A stretch of DNA of 64,000 nucleotides from CAVVUF01 sp963751425 (GTDB taxonomy: Bacteria; Chloroflexota; Anaerolineae; Anaerolineales; UBA4823): the NCBI GenBank assembly GCA_963751425.1, contig CAVVUF010000005.1, positions 1 to 64,000 on the forward strand. Direction: 5' to 3'. Positions within the stretch are counted from its first letter, which is position 1. Every line of letters begins with the position of its first letter. Positions 10,116 through 20,893 of this stretch are shown piece by piece. Both the position numbers and the translations under genes were made by a program. The notes under the pieces are model-generated. The model searched no databases. It was not told where the DNA came from and saw only the letters and a list, made by a program, of their open reading frames with translations.

Positions 10116-11096
10116 TTAGTTTGGATGTTTCTGAAAATGAAATAGGCCAGAGATTCCACGATACAATTTATATAATCGGTTTGCTTCCCAGTCATAACTC
10201 TTCAAATATAATCGCTCAGCCCCAAAATCCTCTTTATATTTTTCAACACCTACCAGTCCACCGCTTGGACCAAGATCCAACCATTCATAACCATTTTCGC
10301 ATGCATCGTGGATGATCTCTTCCATCAATATTTGATCCGGATAATAGTGGAAGTATTGCTGCAGAGTGGCTGCATGCCACCCACACACAATTAAATTATG
10401 ATAGAAGGTCAACTTTCCCGAAACGATTTCATCGCCGACTTTTGCGAGCCATAATTTGATACCCTGATTCCGATTCAAATATATATTACGGAACAGTTCA
10501 TAACTATAACGCACCAAGGTTTTCTCACCCCAACGCTGCAGGGTATCCTCATAGATTGAAAAATAGGTTTTGTAGTCTTCTTCCGTAGCGGCAAGCAAGG
10601 TTTGTGTCCCTTTGGCTTTTCCTTTTCGAACCTGCGCCCTTTTATCCCGGTCAATCTTTACGCACAGATCATCAAACGAACAGATGCGGATCACATGGGT
10701 ATAATGTGGGCTGCTCTGAAAAGCAGGAGGCAAATCCATCTCTGAGAATGGATTACCCAAGAAGTGGTAGTGTGCCACTCTTAGAGCCGCCAACCGTTTA
10801 TAGATACCGTTTATCTCCTGTTGAGTGAGTACCCTGGTTGCAATAACCCCACCATATCCACCCAAATATGTCGATTCTAACCACATAAAAATATTGTTTC
10901 GCTCAACAGATGCCAAAATAGGTACGATCGCGAAGTTCCCATCATCGAGGTCAAAACCTTTTGTGGCAATTTTAAATTGAGGATATGTTTCGACGATGAT
11001 TTTCGCCCAGGTTGGCGTATGAAAGAAAGTTGCCCAGGTTGACTTTAAAGCTACTTCATTCCATAAATCAATAGAGGGAGAGTCGATAAATTTCAT
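10116..11096 (-). CDS. FemAB-like / BioF2-like GNAT-fold protein (copy 1)
   Basis: 326 residues. ATFFHTPTWAKIIVETYPQ near the N-terminus and GGYGGVIATRVL are typical of the FemAB-like proteins found in exopolysaccharide loci. The second half (about 150-290) is a GNAT fold: RKGKAKGTQTLLAATEEDYKTYFSIYEDTLQRW and YEWLDLGPSGGLVGVEKYKEDFGA, close to PF13480 (Acetyltransf_6). Such proteins transfer amino acids or acyl groups to peptidoglycan or glycan precursors. It is about half identical by eye to the next upstream gene, so the pair is a tandem duplication. The acceptor is unknown; context suggests an amino group on a surface sugar. Confidence 0.78.
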   Translation of the reverse strand: MKFIDSPSIDLWNEVALKSTWATFFHTPTWAKIIVETYPQFKIATKGFDLDDGNFAIVPILASVERNNIFMWLESTYLGGYGGVIATRVLTQQEINGIYKRLAALRVAHYHFLGNPFSEMDLPPAFQSSPHYTHVIRICSFDDLCVKIDRDKRAQVRKGKAKGTQTLLAATEEDYKTYFSIYEDTLQRWGEKTLVRYSYELFRNIYLNRNQGIKLWLAKVGDEIVSGKLTFYHNLIVCGWHAATLQQYFHYYPDQILMEEIIHDACENGYEWLDLGPSGGLVGVEKYKEDFGAERLYLKSYDWEANRLYKLYRGISGLFHFQKHPN

Positions 11097-11130
11097 GTGT
11101 AAATTCCGCGCGATAAAAGTCTGTACTTCA

Positions 11131-12114
11131 TTAGTACAATGATGTTTTGCCTCGGATTACATCCGAAAGACCGGTATAGAATCGATAAAGGCGATTATCT
11201 TTCCATTCATAGTTCATAAATCCCATCTTTTCTGCCCCAAATTTTGTCTTATACAGTTCGACACCTTCAATCCCCCCGCTCGGACCAAAGTCAACATACT
11301 CCAGACCATTACGGCAAGCATCTTCTATTATGGTTGACATCAATAATGGATCCGGAGAAGAACGTAAATGTTCTTCACAAGTAGCTCCATGCCAATAAAG
11401 AGCAATCCGGTTATGATAAAAAACCAATTTACCTGATACAACCTCATCATCGATTTTGGCCAGCCATAATCTTACAGAATCATTTCCTTGTTTGTATAAT
11501 TGCTCGAATAATTCGTAAGGATAACATATTAAAGTACTATCTCCCCAGCGCCTGAGCGAATCCTCATAAACCTGATAATAAAGCTGGTAATCTTTCTCAG
11601 ATGAAGCGGTATAAACCTGTATTCCAAGGCTTTTTGCTTTCTTGATCCCCCGGCGTTTATCGTCAGCAAAATTATTAAAGCAGGTATCGAAGTCAACTAA
11701 TTTTAATACGTGGGTATAGTGTGGATTAGGTATATATGCTGCGGGCAGCTCAAGCTGTTCAAAAGGATTCCCAATCAAATGGACATGGACATCTCGAAAG
11801 TTTGTAATTTGCGCATAAATGTCGTTAACCTCACTGCTTGACAGCTTTCTTCCTGCAATTACACCGCCGTAGGTGCCCAGGTAAAGCGACTCGACCCAAC
11901 GAAAAATTTTATTCTTTTCTGAAGACACCACTAACGGAACGACAGCTACTTCACCGTCATCAAGTAAAAAACCTTTCGTGCCAATTGAAAACTGCGGGTA
12001 GAGTTGAACAATAATTTTTGCCCAGGTTGAAGTGTGGAAGAATGTGGCAAACGCTGATTTATCCGCCACCTTATCCCACAATTCGAAAGTAACATCGTTA
12101 ATTTTTTTAATCAT
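11131..12114 (-). CDS. FemAB-like / BioF2-like GNAT-fold protein (copy 2)
   Basis: 327 residues, collinear with the product of 10116-11096 over the whole length: shared ATFFHT.TWAKIIV..YPQF, TKGF.LDDG, YGGVIA.R, PHYTHV and DFGPSGGIEGVELYKTKFGAEKM. It carries the same GNAT-like C-terminal domain. The 34-bp gap between copies and their even divergence point to an old tandem duplication followed by specialisation, perhaps for successive transfers onto one glycan, as FemA and FemB act in series. That last point is inference. A third acyltransferase of a different GNAT subtype lies next upstream. Confidence 0.78.
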   Translation of the reverse strand: MIKKINDVTFELWDKVADKSAFATFFHTSTWAKIIVQLYPQFSIGTKGFLLDDGEVAVVPLVVSSEKNKIFRWVESLYLGTYGGVIAGRKLSSSEVNDIYAQITNFRDVHVHLIGNPFEQLELPAAYIPNPHYTHVLKLVDFDTCFNNFADDKRRGIKKAKSLGIQVYTASSEKDYQLYYQVYEDSLRRWGDSTLICYPYELFEQLYKQGNDSVRLWLAKIDDEVVSGKLVFYHNRIALYWHGATCEEHLRSSPDPLLMSTIIEDACRNGLEYVDFGPSGGIEGVELYKTKFGAEKMGFMNYEWKDNRLYRFYTGLSDVIRGKTSLY

Positions 12115-12123
12115 ATTTAGTAA

Positions 12124-12792
12124 TTAATTTACTGCCACCTTTTGATTTAATTTCTGCCACTCTTCTGGATCAAATGTCCAATTGAGTTTCTCACATACCG
12201 TTTCCCACCGGCCCACCATATCTTCACGAAAGATAAATGGTATCCAACCGATTTTAAGATAAGTTTTAATGGCGGGTAAACGCCAATCATGTGTATCGAG
12301 ATAAATCTCTTGATAACCACCTCTGAGTATCCTATGGGTTACCGCCGCGGATACCACATACCCTAATCCTTTGCCCTGATGAGCCGGATCAGCACCCACA
12401 CAAGATAATGAAGCACCAAAAGGATGTAAAGGAGTCGGATTATGTAAAGCCATTGCAGTCGCAGCCATCGAGTCAGTTTCTTGATGAAGAACGAGAAAGA
12501 AACCATCCGGGATTATTTTATACAGATATTTCTCGAATTCGATGAAATTCCATCCCGGAAATCCCGCCCGCTCCATCAAACTAAAAAAACCTTGCTCATC
12601 TCCCGGCAGGTAGCAGCGCAGTTGGTATCCATCCGGCACGCTCCATTGAATTTCCGCGTTCAACCGGCTTGCAGGCCATACCATTTGCAGCTCTTCTTCA
12701 ACCGCAGGAGGGCTTTTCTCTTCTGGTATTCGACCTGTCCAGGCGATCCTGATTCTTCGAACAATCTTCTCCACTAAGGTTTTTTCTGCCAT
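12124..12792 (-). CDS. GNAT family N-acetyltransferase
   Basis: 222 residues. The acetyl-CoA loop reads VGADPAHQGKGLGYVVSAAV (motif A, Q/RxxGxG), preceded by the strand MAATAMALHN and followed by IYLDTHDWRLPAIKTYLKIGWIPF (motif B). This is a classic single-domain GNAT with an N-terminal extension of about 60 residues. The start is ATG 12792, preceded by GAGG six bases upstream; a TTG 12 bases earlier is possible. Placed between two FemAB-like genes and the flippase, it probably N-acetylates a sugar or small molecule for the same glycan, but the substrate is not visible. Confidence 0.8.
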   Translation of the reverse strand: MAEKTLVEKIVRRIRIAWTGRIPEEKSPPAVEEELQMVWPASRLNAEIQWSVPDGYQLRCYLPGDEQGFFSLMERAGFPGWNFIEFEKYLYKIIPDGFFLVLHQETDSMAATAMALHNPTPLHPFGASLSCVGADPAHQGKGLGYVVSAAVTHRILRGGYQEIYLDTHDWRLPAIKTYLKIGWIPFIFREDMVGRWETVCEKLNWTFDPEEWQKLNQKVAVN

Positions 12793-12822
12793 GCATTGCC
12801 TCAACCATTTCTTTTTAATCGA

Positions 12823-14338
12823 TCAAAATCTGCGCTTGATTGCATCAATAAGGAAGTTTGCTTCCCCGGTTGTGACAGCTTTTAGAGCGAAGATCGCTGC
12901 CATATAAACAATTCCACCAGCCGCCATCAGAATTAACAACGATATAAATCCTGTGTTTTTCTCGAAAATAGGAAGTGCACCTATGCCCCAAACCACCACA
13001 CCCATGATAAAACTTGCAGCCACAACGCGCAGCAAGGGTTTCGTAACCCCTACGAATGTTGGTTTAGGTTTAATAATAAAAATTGACAAGATAACACTAT
13101 TAAACCGGTTGATCACCAGGGCTATGGCAGCCCCAACCGCGCCGATTGTTGGGATCAAAGTCAGGCTCAGCACAATCGAAATAATGGCATTAATGGCAAT
13201 ATACAAAGCCACCTTCCTCTCCAAATTCATTACGATACTGGTCATCCCCAACACCTCAGCCAAAAACATGAAAGGTAGCGCCCAGACCATAATTTTAAAC
13301 AAGACAACAGCTTCGGCGAAATCCGGTCCGTACAAGAGGATGATTAATCGATCTGCTACCAAGAATCCCCCGACCGCCAGCGGCATGGCGATCATCAGCA
13401 GATAACGCATAGCCCGTTGAACAGTATCTTTAATCGAACCTTTCCCTGAATTGAATTCCTTCACCAGCGCTGGAAACATCGATAATGCCAGGCTTTGAGC
13501 CATGAGCATGGTTGTTAAAATCAAATTATAGGAGACATTGTAATACCCGACCGCTGCAAAGGGCAAGATAAAAGACATAAATACAGTATCAAAGCGGGCA
13601 GAAAATTCAACAATCACGCTGATAATACCAAAAGGTATGCTGGCTTTTAACAGGTTCGGCCACCGCGCCGGGTGAGGTAAATTGAATCGTACTTTGAGCT
13701 GCCTGAATACAACGGTCACAGAAGCGATTACCATCACCAAGACCCCCAACAAAGAGGCGGTCAATAATCCCAGGTACCCTTTTCCAGTTAACAAGGCTAC
13801 GGAACCCAAGGCAACAAAAGTCACCTGGTTGAATACATTAAAAAGGGACGAGTAATACAACCGCTCTTTAGCTATGAGCAGGCTGTCTAGTGGTCCATGG
13901 AACGCATACAGCAGCAACCCAATGCTGGCAATGAAAGTGCCAATCACAATATCGGTTGGCCTGCCTAATAGATACGCGGCTGAGGTATTTCCCAAAATGA
14001 CGACGATCGATAAAATCGCTCGAAATCGCCATCGTATTTGGAACCATCCAGGCAATATTTGCATCATCACGCGCCATTTCGCGTGTCGAAAGTGTTGAAG
14101 TTCCCAAGTCTGTCAGGCTTGCAAAGATAAACGCAAATGCCATGATGCTGGTATAAATCCCATAATCGGACGCGCCTAATCGACGCACAACAAATACACT
14201 AAAACCGAACGATAAGATCTTAATCGTTGTTTGACCTGCTAACATCGCCGCGGAATTTTTTGCTATCCCGGACAATCTTTTCCGGCGAACGCTTTCGTCC
14301 TCTGTATTCAATTCTATCTCAGGGACAGGAAATGCCAT
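12823..14338 (-). pseudogene. Wzx-like oligosaccharide flippase (MOP superfamily), frameshifted
   Basis: The first part, from ATG 14338, reads GIAKNSAAMLAGQTTIKILSFG and FVVRRLGASDYGIY, the start of a polysaccharide translocase (PF01943), through to ARDDANIAWMVPNTMAI. The rest lies one frame over (RAILSIVVILGNTSAAYLLG to the stop at 12823) with twelve or so membrane helices in total. Dropping one base from AAA at 14023-14025 joins them as NTMAIRAILSIVVI and gives 504 residues, normal for Wzx. It should flip undecaprenyl-linked repeat units across the membrane for the O-antigen-type enzymes nearby. Likely a sequencing insertion, since it is the only flippase in the window and the cluster would be dead without one. 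Confidence 0.82.
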
Positions 14339-14358
14339 TTATTCTCCAGTTTGATGAA

Positions 14359-17300
14359 TTACCGGCGCTGATCCATCCGGCTTCGGTTCAATGTTTCCTG
14401 AGCCCCTCCATATATTTGCGGTAGATAGATGGTTAGGTTATCCGGTGTTGGGGTAATTGTTGGGGTTGTCGTTGGTGTAGAGGTAAACGTTTGCGTAGGA
14501 GTTGGGGTCATCGAGGCGGTTGCCGTTGAGGTGGAGGTAGGCGTTTTAGTAGGGGTTGGGGTCATCGAGGCAGTTGCCGTTGAAGTGGAGGTGTGCGTAA
14601 CTGTTGCTGTTTGCGTCACTGTTTTCGTAACAGTCGCCGTTCTGGTGCTGGTCCCAGTCGGAGTGATCGTAAAAGTTGGCGTCTTTGTCGCCGTTGAAGT
14701 GGATGTCGCGGTTCTGGTGGCTGTCGCAGTTTGGGTAGGTGTGGCTGTGATTTCAGGCTCTACCCCCATGTTTCCTCCCCCAAAATCATCCCCCACCGCA
14801 TTCACGGCTGAGGCAAACCACAAGCCAATCCGTCCGCCACTGCTCGCAAACGGCCAATTGCCCACACTTCGCACCCCCTGCAGCACACCGTTCCGGTAGA
14901 TTTCCACATCTCCATTTGCCCTGGCACGCGCCCCAAACTGATCCCCATTCAAACAGTTCATCGCCAGGTCTGCCCCGCGCTGCACCCAACCTTGGCTGTC
15001 GGCATAGGTCCAGACCTGCACCGCCTGGCTGTCAGCAGAATATACCACTTCAATAACCCCACCCGACCAGCTCGAGGTATCCTGGATTTTTTAACAATAA
15101 ATCCTGCTCACTGCCTTGCGTATCAACCCCTTTCATGGTCAGGTAGGCTTCCTGATCAGCACCGAAGTTTGTTTGCTGCCAGGTAATCATCCCTCCCTCA
15201 CCCACATCCAACTGGTTGGCAGCAATGCTGTATCCAGATGTGTCTCCTGCCCAGCTGCTCCCGATGGTCCCATTTGCTCGGTTGAAAGTGTCTAACACAC
15301 CTGTGGTGGGGAAGCTCACCTGTCCTACCTGCGTAGCAGTTGGGGTGAAAGTCGCTTGCCCACCCTGTGTAGCCGTTGGGGTGAAAGTCGCCGTTGAGCA
15401 GTTACCCGTGCCGCCCGTCCCCACGCTGTAACAAACATCTACATTGCTAACCGTCGTGCCCACCTTTACCTTGACCCCATAGTCTGTCGTGCGGAAGCTC
15501 CCACTGCCAGCCGCAGAGCCATTCAGGAAGACATGCAGGTCAGTGACTTGCCCGCTCCCCCAGCCCGGCAAGACCAGCTCGATCGCAGTCTCCGCATCGC
15601 TGGATCCGCTCACCAGGACATGGGCTCTAGCGGAAGCCCCATCCAGGGTGTAGCTCGGTGTGATGCTCACGCCCGAGCGCTTCACCCACCAGTCATACAC
15701 TCCCACCGCATTGGTCGACCAACTGCGCGGTTTTGCGCTCACCTGGCTGATGTAATGCTGGATCATCGCATTTTGGTCGGAAGCATTATGGTTGTAGATA
15801 TTGATCAAGGCGCCCAGCGCATAATAAAAGTCAATGGCTTCATCCAAAGAAGCAGTGGTATGTCCATCCAACGACTGCACCACATCGTCCAGGATCCATT
15901 CGCTGACCGACTGGTTCAGGTGCTGGAAGCGCTTCCCATTCACCTGGGTGGAGACCGTCCAATGTGGAAAAACCGAAAGCTTCTGCTCTCCCAGGGTGAT
16001 CACCCCCAGGTCTTCCAAGATCTGGTATGACTCTTCCCGGGTGGAGTTGAAAGCAGGCGAAACCCACAGGCGTGGGCAGGTGCCCGCCGCACCGCAGCCC
16101 GCTCGCCCATTGTCCACTCCCGCCAGCCAGCCATCAATATCCTGGAAGGATTGCTGCAGAGAAGCCCGGGCGTAAGCGGCGCCGCTGCTGTAGCCAGGCT
16201 GGGTGGTGTCCAGGGCCTCATCCGGTCCCCAATGCCAATAATCATAATCTGTTGGCACCAGGCTGTTTGTGTTTGGGTTATCCAGCCCGCCATTGTGCGA
16301 GCCAATCGAGGCGCCGTACAAGGACGCCGCCGTCCGCAGACCGGGCGATCCCATCGCTCTTCTGCTGTTCGGTCAGGAGTTGGTCCTCTGAGCCCAGGCG
16401 CAGAGTGCCGGTGGTGAAGTAGTAGTCGCCCTTGGCGCCATGCTGGTACTCGTATTGAGCAGATTGGTCGATGAGGATGATCAGGGAACCGATATTCTCC
16501 AGGTCATGGCGCACCATAAAGGCAGCATCATATTCATAACGCCACGGGCTGAGCTTGATGATCGGTAAGGCACTGGCTTCGAAAGCCCATTCGATCGCCC
16601 GCCGGAAGAGTACATAATGATACATCCCCACATCGAAGCCCCCGTGACCGATCAGCGGCTGCAGCAGACCGTAGTAGATCACCTTCCCACCCCCGTAGCT
16701 GTTCACCGTCAAGAGGGGTCCGCTGCTCCCGTTCGCCAGCACCTGCGCACTCCCTGAGGTGATCTGCCAGGCCAGGTGATCCTTGTGCGCAATATTATTC
16801 GGGTAGAAACCGGATGGGATCTCTTCAGAGCTCATCGGCATCCGCCAGATATTGGTTCCCGCTGGGATATGGGCAGTCAGGCGCTGGTCCACCAGCTTGG
16901 TGAAGAGATTGTTGGTATACCAGTTCTGCAGGCTGGCAGAGGCCATATGCACCCCCATCTCAGCAGCCAGGGCAAAATCCCCCCGCGTCCTCCCGTCGGG
17001 ATAGCGCGTGAAGGCAGAGGCTCCCGCAAACAGGAAGCCGCCCGCCGAAACATAATTGCGAATGGGTGCAATCTCATCATCACTGATCGCCTCCGAAGCC
17101 AGGCTGATCAGGATAGGGTAGCGCGGCGTACCATCTGACTTCAGCAGATTACCTGAGCGGACCTGGGCATCACTGACCACCACATAGGGCGTGCCGTCTG
17201 ACTTCAGCGCCTCTTTGAGCGCTTCGTACATGACGAAATAGTGCCACTGGGTGATCCACCATTCTCTCCCGCTTGTTCCCGAGCCTGAAGGTGTGGATGG

Positions 17301-17492
17301 TCCTGCGGTCATATTTTCCAGAGCCGTCGTTTGCTCGCTAACGTGGATTGCCACTACCGGGTCTGGACGAGAGATCAGCGCCTGGTTCACCACTCTCCCC
17401 GGGGAGGCCAGGGCTGTGATGGGTAGAAGGGTGACCATCAATAAACCGGCTAAGATGAGGCGAAAATGCTTCTTAACCCTATCTGGTTTCAT
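14359..17492 (-). pseudogene. Secreted polysaccharide-deacetylase-like multidomain protein with Thr-rich linker, two frameshifts
   Basis: Three collinear segments: 17492 to about 16344, about 16343 to 15090, and about 15088 to 14359. Removing one base at GGG 16343-16345 and one at T6 15087-15092 gives 1043 residues. Order: signal peptide (LILAGLLMVTLLPITALA), a flavodoxin/amidotransferase-like domain (about 60-290, ISLASEAISDDEIAPIRNYV), a NodB-like barrel (AAFMVRHDLEN, then GASIGSHNGGLDNP), a beta domain, TATFTPTAT linkers, a lectin/LamG-like sandwich (VLDTFNRANGTIGSSW, ending FGGGNM), a roughly 110-residue T/P/A linker and the C-terminal NLTIYLPQIY motif. Likely exported and surface-held, acting on carbohydrate. 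The usual TFDDG of deacetylases is not evident, so catalysis is uncertain. It shares its first two domains with 17618-22931. Confidence 0.75.
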
Positions 17493-19542
17493 ATTATTAT
17501 AAGCCTGTCGCGAAAAACAAAATAATAGAAAATAATTCCTGGCTTCTGAATGTTAATTAGGTGCTTGAGGTAAATCTTCACGAGCAGCTAATTGAGACAG
17601 CGAAACCGAGTTACTAATTACGGATTTGATCTGAAGATTGCCGGTAAATAGACCTTATAGGTTGCCTGGATATCTACGCTGGCATAATCATCTTCAGCAG
17701 GGGCATCATTTCCAGGTATAGAATCAGGGTCATATTGGTCACTTACAGAAACCTGGGCAATATTCTTGATCGTACCTACCAGATCAACCCTTGCAGTTAT
17801 CGAGAGAAATGCTTCCTGTCCTGATTGCAAGATGCCAACTGCCCAGGTGCCGGTCGTTGGGTTATACGCCGAGGCTGAGCTGACAAAGGTCAACCCCGCC
17901 GGTAAAACATCTCTTACCTGAATACTGCCTGCGCTGTTAGGCCCTTCATTTTTGATCTTCAGTGTGATCACAAGCTCAGAATCCACCCTTGGTTTATCGG
18001 TTGACACGGTTTGTGTAAGCGATAGATCCGCCAGGATAGGCGACATGCTCACTGTAACCGTGTTATTTCCTGGAACAGGATCGCTTTCATTAACAGAAGA
18101 AACCTGTGCGGTATTATTAAAAGGTCCGTGGGGGAGTACCTTGGCAGACATCACAAGTACGGCACTTCCATTCAAATCAAGTGTACCCACATTCCAGGAC
18201 CCGTTTGCATACGAACCTTGCGTTGTGTCTGCCACGATGGCGGTATAGCCAGCCGGCAGTGAATTTACGACCTCCACCCCAGTTGCCTGGCTTGGTCCAT
18301 GATTCGTTACAGTCACCGTGAAACTAACCGTACTGTAGATCTCAGGATTGGTCTTAGAAGCGATCTTAGCTAAAGACAGATCTGCAGCGCCCTGAATGGA
18401 GGTTTGGGCGGATGCAGAATTATTCCCAGGGACCAAATCCTGATTGCTGCTGGCTGCGGCTGCCTGGTTTGTCAAAATTCCTCGTATATTGGGATTGATA
18501 GCCACAACGAGATCAAGCCTCTTCGTTGCTCCGAACGCCAGGTCACCTCCCAAACAACGCACTTTGTTTCCTGGTGCTAACGCGCAGGACCATCCCAGGT
18601 TGTTCGATGAATAACTCATGCCCGCCGGCAAAGTATCCGTCACTACCACCCCGGTTGAATTGGATGGGCCATTGTTCGCAACCGACAGTGTATAGGTTGC
18701 CTGCTGTCCTGCGATAGCCGTAGCATTCCCAGTTTTGGAGAGAGAAAGATCTGCTCGCCAGGATACATCCGTTGTCACATTCGAGGTATTGTTGGCTGGA
18801 AAGATGTCAGTTGTAACACTGCTCACCCTGCTGTGGTTTACAACATTTCCGAATGTGCCAGTGTCTACGTTCGCTGTTACCAAAATGCTTGGCGTTGTCC
18901 CTTTACTCACAGAAATCTTCGAACAAGTAACCGTCTTACTCGTGTTGCTGCAAGTCCATTCTATTGATGAAACACTAACAATACTCATTCCAGCCGGTAA
19001 GGTATCCGTCACCAGGACATTTAGAGCGACCGATGGGCCCAAGTTTGTCACATCCAGGGTGTAATTAACTTGCTGACCTGCAATCGCTGTAGATCCGCCA
19101 CTTTTTACAATTTTCAGGTCAGCAGCAGGTAGAGCATTTGTCGTCCTTGTCGAATAATCATCCTCCGTGACGATTCCATTCCCAGGTGTTGAATTGGTAT
19201 CTTGCGCATCACTCGTCCATATTTCTGCGATATTTGTGGCTGCCCCCTCTATTTTCACAATAACCGAAAGCTGTAAACTCTGGTCTACCCCTACAGATAC
19301 TGTACCGACATCCCAAATCCCGGTTATCGGGTCATAACTACCTTGTGAAGGAACTGCATTGGAAAATGTATAAGCATTTGACGGAAGGATATCCTTTACG
19401 GTGACCCCCGTCGCATTACTGGGTCCGGCATTATGAATCGTTAAGTTGAAAAGGACTTCAGCACCTGCATATGGGGTGCTGTTAGAGACAGTTTTTACCA
19501 ATGACAGGTTCGCCACAAGGATTGGCTTAACTGTTACACTGG

Positions 19543-20134
19543 CATCATCATCTTGGGTGGTGCTGTTGTCGTTCGGCGTCGAGTCGAGGTCTGTCTCATT
19601 GGCCGCAGTCACCTGGGCATAGTTGTCATAAGTCCCACTGATCTTTACTGTGCCGGTTAGCTGCAGCGTCGCACTCTGGTTCACAGCCAGCGTGCCCACC
19701 GTCCAATCGCCTGTCCCCGCGTTGTAGCTCCCCTGGCTGGGAACCGAGCTCTTGTACTGGTAGCCTGTCGCCAGCAGGTCTTTCACCTTCACCCCGGTTG
19801 CCTGGCTGGGACCTTTGTTTGTCACCGTCAACGTAAAGAGCACATCCTCCCCTACATTTGGTGTCGTGCTGGATGCCACTTTACTCAGCTCCAGGTCCAC
19901 CTGGGCATTCACTGTGGTGGCTGCCTGGCTTGAGTTGTTGGATGGAACCGCGTCCACAATATTGTTTGACACAGAGACCTGGTTCGTCACACTCCCACGC
20001 GTCTCAGGCTTTACCGTCGCCACGATCGTCACATTCGAGCTGGTCATTCCCAATGAAGCCAACGTGCAGCGCACCTGGCTTGTCGTAGGCGTGGGGCAGG
20101 TCCAGCTTCCCGGAGTCACCGATTTATAGGTCAC
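19543..20134 (-). repeat. Long direct DNA repeat, copy A (two-DUF11 unit)
   Basis: 592 bp nearly identical to 20302-20893 with a constant 759-bp offset. It encodes most of a DUF11 pair (QVDLELSK... to QDDD). Identity at synonymous sites is high, so the duplication is recent or kept alike by recombination, while repeats 5-9 of the same protein are diverged. Confidence 0.8.
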
Positions 20135-20301
20135 TCCTGCCGGCAAGGTGTCGGTTAGCACCACATTGGTGGCACTTAATGGTCCCAGGTTCTCCACCGT
20201 GACCACATAAGTCACATCGTTGCCTGCCAGCACTGGATCGGGGTCATCAGTCTTCGTCACCCTCAAGTCTGATGCCGGGACGGGTGAGACTGTCACCGTG
20301 T

Positions 20302-20893
20302 CATCATCATCTTGGGTGGTACTGTTGTCGTTCGGCGTCGAGTCAAGGTCTGGCTCATTAGCCGCAGTCACCTGGGCATAGTTGTCATAAGTCCCGCTGA
20401 CCTTTACCGTACCGGTTAGCTGCAGTGTCGCGCTCTGGTTCACCGTCAGCGACCCCACCGTCCACTCGCCTGTCCCCGGATCATAGCTCCCCTGGCTGGG
20501 AACAGAGCTCTTGTACTGGTAGCCTGTCGCCAGCAGGTCTTTCACCTTCACCCCGGTTGCCTGGCTGGGACCTTTGTTTGTCACCGTCAACGTGAAGGTC
20601 ACATCAGAACCCATATAAGGCGCTGTGTTGGATGCCACTTTACTCAGCTCCAGGTCCACCTGGGCATTCACTGTGGTAGCTGCCTGGCTTGAGTTGTTGG
20701 ATGAAGACGGGTCTGCCAGGCTGTTTGACACAGAGACCTGGTTCGTCACACTCCCACGCGTCTCAGGCTTTACCGTCGCCACGATCGTCACATTCGAGCT
20801 GGTCATTCCCAATGAAGCCAGTGTGCAGCGCACCTGGCTTGTCGTGGGTGTAGTGCAGGTCCAGCTTCCCGGTGTCACCGATTTATAGGTCAC
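20302..20893 (-). repeat. Long direct DNA repeat, copy B (two-DUF11 unit)
   Basis: Second copy of the 759-bp-period repeat. It shares GTCTCAGGCTTTACCGTCGC and the long stretch around it with copy A. The main differences lie in the promoter-distal spacer (SNSLADPSSSNNSS here, SNNIVDAVPSNNSS in copy A). Confidence 0.8.

Noticed and set aside
14429..14899. Valine/glycine-rich open frame on the plus strand
   Set aside because: It is the antisense of the Thr/Pro-rich linker and has no family features or SD.
19543..20893. CRISPR array
   Set aside because: The repeats are long coding units of DUF11 domains, not short repeats with unique spacers.
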